From: JAKAIY01 sp036258195
GTDB taxonomy: Bacteria > Chloroflexota > Ktedonobacteria > Ktedonobacterales > JADMIN01
DNA length: 17,390 nucleotides
Direction: 5' to 3'
Assembly (NCBI GenBank): GCA_036258195.1
Contig: DATAED010000017.1
Coordinates: forward strand, 1 to 17,390
This document shows positions 14,460 through 17,390 of this stretch, piece after piece (the first letter of the stretch is position 1; each line of letters starts with the position of its first letter). Position numbers and translations under genes: made by a program. A model generated the notes under the pieces. That model was given only the letters and a program-made list of their open reading frames with translations. It did no database searches and had not been told where the DNA came from.

Positions 14460-16439
14460 ATGACCCAGCCTCAGCGCCCCATGACCCTCACACAGAAAAT
14501 CCTCGCGCACCATGCCGTCAACCTGGAGCGGCCCTGGGTCGAGACTGGCGACATCCTGCGCGTGCGCGTCGATTGGACCATCGCCAGCGAGCTTGCCTGG
14601 AACGGCATGGATCGCACGTATTCGATGCTCGGTCGCCCCAAGCTGCATGATCCGGAGCGCTTCTATCTGGCGCTCGACCACACCGTCGATCCCATCACGC
14701 TCACTAACGACGCCCGCACACGCAAGTTGGCCGACCTCGCCCGCTCTTTTGCGAAGGAGAGCGGGCTGAAGCACTTCTACGACGCCAACGTCACCATCAT
14801 GCACACGCGCTTCTACCGCAATCTGGTGCAGCCGGGCGAGATCGTGCTGGGCGCCGACTCGCACACCAGCTCGCATGGCGGGCTCGGCGCCTTCGCCGTC
14901 GGGCTGGGCGGCGCCGACATCACCGTCGCCATGACGCTCGGCGAGACGTGGCTGGAAGTCCCCGAAGCCATCGCCGTGGACTACGAGGGCGAGCTGCCCT
15001 TTGGCATCGGCGGCAAAGACATCATCCTGCGCACGCTGGGCGCGCTGGGCCGCAATACCGTCGCCATGGAGCGCTCCGTGGAGTATCGCGGGGCGGCGGC
15101 GCACCGCTTCAGCACCGACATGCGCTTCACCATCTGCAACATGACGGCGGAGTTCGGTGGACTGAACGGCATCTTCGAGGCCGACGAGATCGTGGCGGCA
15201 TGGCTGGGGCAGCGACGGCGTGGCTACAACGATGACGCGCTCTATTTCCGCGCCGACGACGACGCGCCGTACCTCGCGCACTATCCCATCGATCTCGCCT
15301 CGCTGGCGCCGCAGGTCGCCAAGCCATTCTCGCCCGATAACGTCTTCGACGTGACGGAGCTGGTGGGCCAGCCGCTCGATGGCGCATTCGTCGGCGCCTG
15401 CACCACCACCGAGGAAGAGCTGGCGCTGGGCGCGCTGGTGCTGGAGGCAGCGATGGCGGATGGCGCGCAGCCCGTGCCGATGGAGAGTGGGCGGCGCATC
15501 GTGGTACCAGGTGATCTGCTGATCCAGGAGTACTTCGCGAAACAGGGGCTGTGGGAGATCTACGAGCGCGCCGGTTTCACAGTCGATCCCCCCGGCTGCT
15601 CGATGTGCCTGGGCATCGCCAGCCGCAAAGCGGGCAAGGGCGAAACCTGGCTCAGCTCGCAGAACCGCAACTTCGAGAACCGCATGGGCGAAGGCTCGCT
15701 GGCGTGGCTCGCCAGCGCCGCCACCGTAGCCGCCAGCGCGCTCGATATGCGCCTGACCGATCCGCGCGCCCTGCTGGAGCGAGTAGACCGCGACCGTCTG
15801 GCGACCATCCTCCAGCGCAAGGGCATGCACGCCACGCCTGAGATCACCACGGCGGCGCCGGAGATGACTATCGAGCAGCATGTGGCCGCTGAGGAGCACG
15901 CCGAGAGCGCGGGCAGTGTCGTGCGTGGTCGCGTGCAGCGCTTTGGCGACTCGGTGGACACCGACGCCATCATCCCGGGCGAGTTCTGTCACCTGACCTC
16001 GACCGAGGCGCTCGGCGACAAAGCCTTCTACTATGTGCGGCCAGAGTTCCGTGAGCGCGCCCGCGCTGGCGCCAATATCATCGTGGCGAATGAAGGCTGG
16101 GGCAGCGGCAGCTCGCGCGAGATGGCTGTCTGGGCGCTACAAGGCGTGGGCATCCAGGTCATCATCGCGAAGAGCTACGCCTTCATCCACAAGCGCAATC
16201 TCGTCAACGAGGCGCTGCCGTTCCTGACCATCCACGACCCGGCGTTCTACGAGCTGGTGGGCGAGGGCGCTGAGCTGGAGGTTGATCTGAAGTCGGGCAT
16301 CGTGCGCGATCCGGCTTCTGGCAAGTCGTTCCAGGCCGATGGCGTGACGCCGATGGTGCGCGCGCTCCAGTCTGAAGGCGGGCTCGTGCCAGCCGTCCAG
16401 CGGCACGGCGCCAGCGTCTTCTCTGTGCTGACCGCCTGA
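14460..16439 (+). CDS. Fused LeuC-LeuD-like aconitase-superfamily hydro-lyase
   Basis: This 659-residue protein joins a LeuC-like catalytic region (about 1-440) to a LeuD-like swivel region (about 485-659) through a linker. The [4Fe-4S] cysteines are Cys314 (GACTTTEE), Cys380 and Cys383 (PPGCSMCLG). GADSHTSSHGGLGAFAVGLGG and QNRNFENRMG are canonical aconitase-fold motifs. The swivel carries DTDAIIPGEF and the substrate-carboxylate loop GWGSGSSRE (Ser552, Arg553). The enzyme should hydrate/dehydrate a 2- or 3-hydroxy tricarboxylic or dicarboxylic acid: aconitate, homoaconitate, isopropylmalate or a relative. The first cysteine motif differs from the usual SCTN, so I do not choose a substrate. 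No leucine or TCA genes adjoin it. ATG at 14460 has AAGGAG (14443-14448) 11 nt upstream; a GTG at 14427 would extend it but lacks such a site, and ATG 14481 is another option. Confidence 0.9.
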   Translation: MTQPQRPMTLTQKILAHHAVNLERPWVETGDILRVRVDWTIASELAWNGMDRTYSMLGRPKLHDPERFYLALDHTVDPITLTNDARTRKLADLARSFAKESGLKHFYDANVTIMHTRFYRNLVQPGEIVLGADSHTSSHGGLGAFAVGLGGADITVAMTLGETWLEVPEAIAVDYEGELPFGIGGKDIILRTLGALGRNTVAMERSVEYRGAAAHRFSTDMRFTICNMTAEFGGLNGIFEADEIVAAWLGQRRRGYNDDALYFRADDDAPYLAHYPIDLASLAPQVAKPFSPDNVFDVTELVGQPLDGAFVGACTTTEEELALGALVLEAAMADGAQPVPMESGRRIVVPGDLLIQEYFAKQGLWEIYERAGFTVDPPGCSMCLGIASRKAGKGETWLSSQNRNFENRMGEGSLAWLASAATVAASALDMRLTDPRALLERVDRDRLATILQRKGMHATPEITTAAPEMTIEQHVAAEEHAESAGSVVRGRVQRFGDSVDTDAIIPGEFCHLTSTEALGDKAFYYVRPEFRERARAGANIIVANEGWGSGSSREMAVWALQGVGIQVIIAKSYAFIHKRNLVNEALPFLTIHDPAFYELVGEGAELEVDLKSGIVRDPASGKSFQADGVTPMVRALQSEGGLVPAVQRHGASVFSVLTA

Positions 16440-16473
16440 GCAGCCAACGCGACGCATCGCTCTCAAAACACAT

Positions 16474-16518
16474 CGCCCGCTCACGTCTTCCCTGAACTGA
16501 GGATGTACGGAGCGGGCG
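16474..16518 (+). terminator. Likely terminator after the fused dehydratase gene
   Basis: CGCCCGCTC (16474-16482) pairs perfectly with GAGCGGGCG (16510-16518). The stem extends by 3 bp (CGT/ACG) past a bulged A, leaving a large loop. It begins 34 nt after the stop codon. Only a weak T content follows (ACTTCATG), so it is a moderate terminator candidate. The remainder of the 16440-16684 gap shows TAAAAT at 16527 and TACTAT at 16548 as possible -10 elements without good -35 partners. Confidence 0.5.
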
Positions 16519-16684
16519 ACTTCATGTAAAATGAACCGATGAGCCAGTACTATGTAAGCGTAGGTCGATTTGTGACGTATTCCTCATAACACCATGTGCG
16601 CAGCCGCCGAGGAGCAGCGTCGGCATCGTATGACACGGCGTCGTCAGATGTGTCGAATAGCGCCGCATCGCTGAGGAGTAGAGC

Positions 16685-17390
16685 ATGGATCGCGCCGATA
16701 GGCCACCCAGACAAAGCCCGCTCTGGCTCTCGGTCATCTCGGTGGCGCTCATCATCATGGCGGTGATCGCTGCGCTGGCGGCGACGCAACGGCTCACCTT
16801 TAGCATCTTCGGCGCGCCCGCGCGCGATGCGCTCGCCTCAGCCATCTCCATCTCAACTGACACCACCGTTGGGCTGATGCAGCCGCAAGACGCCGCCTTT
16901 TCGCCCGATGGCACGCGCATCGCCGTCATTGGAGCCTTCACGCCGTGCACGCAGCTCACGCAGGGGCTGGCGCGCTGCGGCCACGGTCTCGCCATCTACA
17001 ATAGCGCTGCCGGAGCGATCGTGCAGATGTCGCCCATCGAGCCGCTCATCGGCGTCACCACGCCCGATGTCTCCGAGCTGCGCACGCATGGCACGGATGG
17101 ATACGTCGCCGTGCGCGGGCTGGGCTGGTCGCCCGATTCTGTCTGGTTTGCCATGGCCTACACAGTCTTCAATACCCCCAGTCCGACCCTGCCCGACTCC
17201 ATGCAGGATTCTGGCCTGCTGCTGCTCAATCCGCAGACGGGCGCCACACAGATCATTCGCGGCGACACCGGCTACTTCGACTCGCTCGATGGCGCGACGA
17301 CCGCGCATCCGGTCTGGCACATCACACGCGGCAATCAGACCGCAGGCTATACCACCGCGCCGGGCGTCATCTTCGCCTGGGGCGCCGATG
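16685..17390 (+). CDS. Membrane-anchored beta-propeller (PD40/TolB-like) protein, 5' part
   Basis: The reading frame opens at ATG 16685 with GAGGAG (16673-16678) 6 nt upstream and stays open to the right edge (235 codons seen), so the gene is truncated by the window. A short charged N-terminus is followed by one membrane helix at about 13-34, predicting an extracytoplasmic body. Two PD40/WD40-like blade signatures are visible, AFSPDGTRIAVI (71-82) and GWSPDSVWFAMAY (147-159), with LLLLNPQTGATQII between later strands. Cys88 and Cys98 could form a disulfide outside the cell. Such propellers usually mediate protein or sugar interactions. No catalytic motif is seen in the visible portion, and the C-terminal part could add another domain. 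Confidence 0.82.
   Translation, partial: MDRADRPPRQSPLWLSVISVALIIMAVIAALAATQRLTFSIFGAPARDALASAISISTDTTVGLMQPQDAAFSPDGTRIAVIGAFTPCTQLTQGLARCGHGLAIYNSAAGAIVQMSPIEPLIGVTTPDVSELRTHGTDGYVAVRGLGWSPDSVWFAMAYTVFNTPSPTLPDSMQDSGLLLLNPQTGATQIIRGDTGYFDSLDGATTAHPVWHITRGNQTAGYTTAPGVIFAWGAD

Noticed and set aside
14301..15992. 563-codon minus-strand frame opposite the fused dehydratase gene
   Set aside because: It is a shadow of a strongly conserved gene, with no recognisable domain and composition typical of antisense GC-rich frames.
16539..16589. 16-codon plus-strand small ORF in the gap before the propeller gene
   Set aside because: It has no Shine-Dalgarno sequence and is too short to judge without conservation data.

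Overview
The window is GC-rich, densely coding bacterial chromosome and looks like ordinary core and accessory metabolism, not a mobile or phage region. Three things point to a Chloroflexota bacterium, possibly Ktedonobacteria-like: the lexA gene with a Gram-positive-type SOS box, the mix of gene families, and the G-rich intergenic element after polA. This placement is an inference; no rRNA or other phylogenetic marker is present. I saw no tRNA, rRNA, CRISPR array, transposase or attachment site.

Left part (1-5212): the 3' end of a membrane-bound TgpA-type transglutaminase gene that enters from beyond the left edge, a short spacer with a 26-nt perfect palindrome, then polA. PolA has all three catalytic domains and an unusual linker carrying a clamp-binding-like motif. 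The polA-dedA junction is convergent and holds a G-rich hairpin element.

Minus-strand block (5213-7370): read right to left, this is a small ABM-fold protein, then lexA with its own promoter, SOS operator and leader hairpin, then dedA, a candidate undecaprenyl-phosphate carrier flippase. A strong hairpin separates each pair of genes, so these look like separate units, not one operon.

Plus-strand block (7371-16439): a short-chain dehydrogenase-like protein lacking the usual Ser-Tyr-Lys catalytic residues; a CoxG-like SRPBCC protein with a good promoter and a textbook terminator; a tight pair of a CocE/S15 hydrolase and a GH38 alpha-mannosidase 12 nt apart; and a single-chain aconitase-superfamily dehydratase in which LeuC-like and LeuD-like parts are fused.

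Right edge (16685-17390): the 5' part of a membrane-anchored beta-propeller protein that runs off the window.

I found no multi-gene system that looks wholly new. The most worthwhile oddities are the SDR with replaced catalytic residues, the fused dehydratase with an altered first cysteine motif, the clamp-like motif inside PolA, and the layered palindromes controlling lexA.
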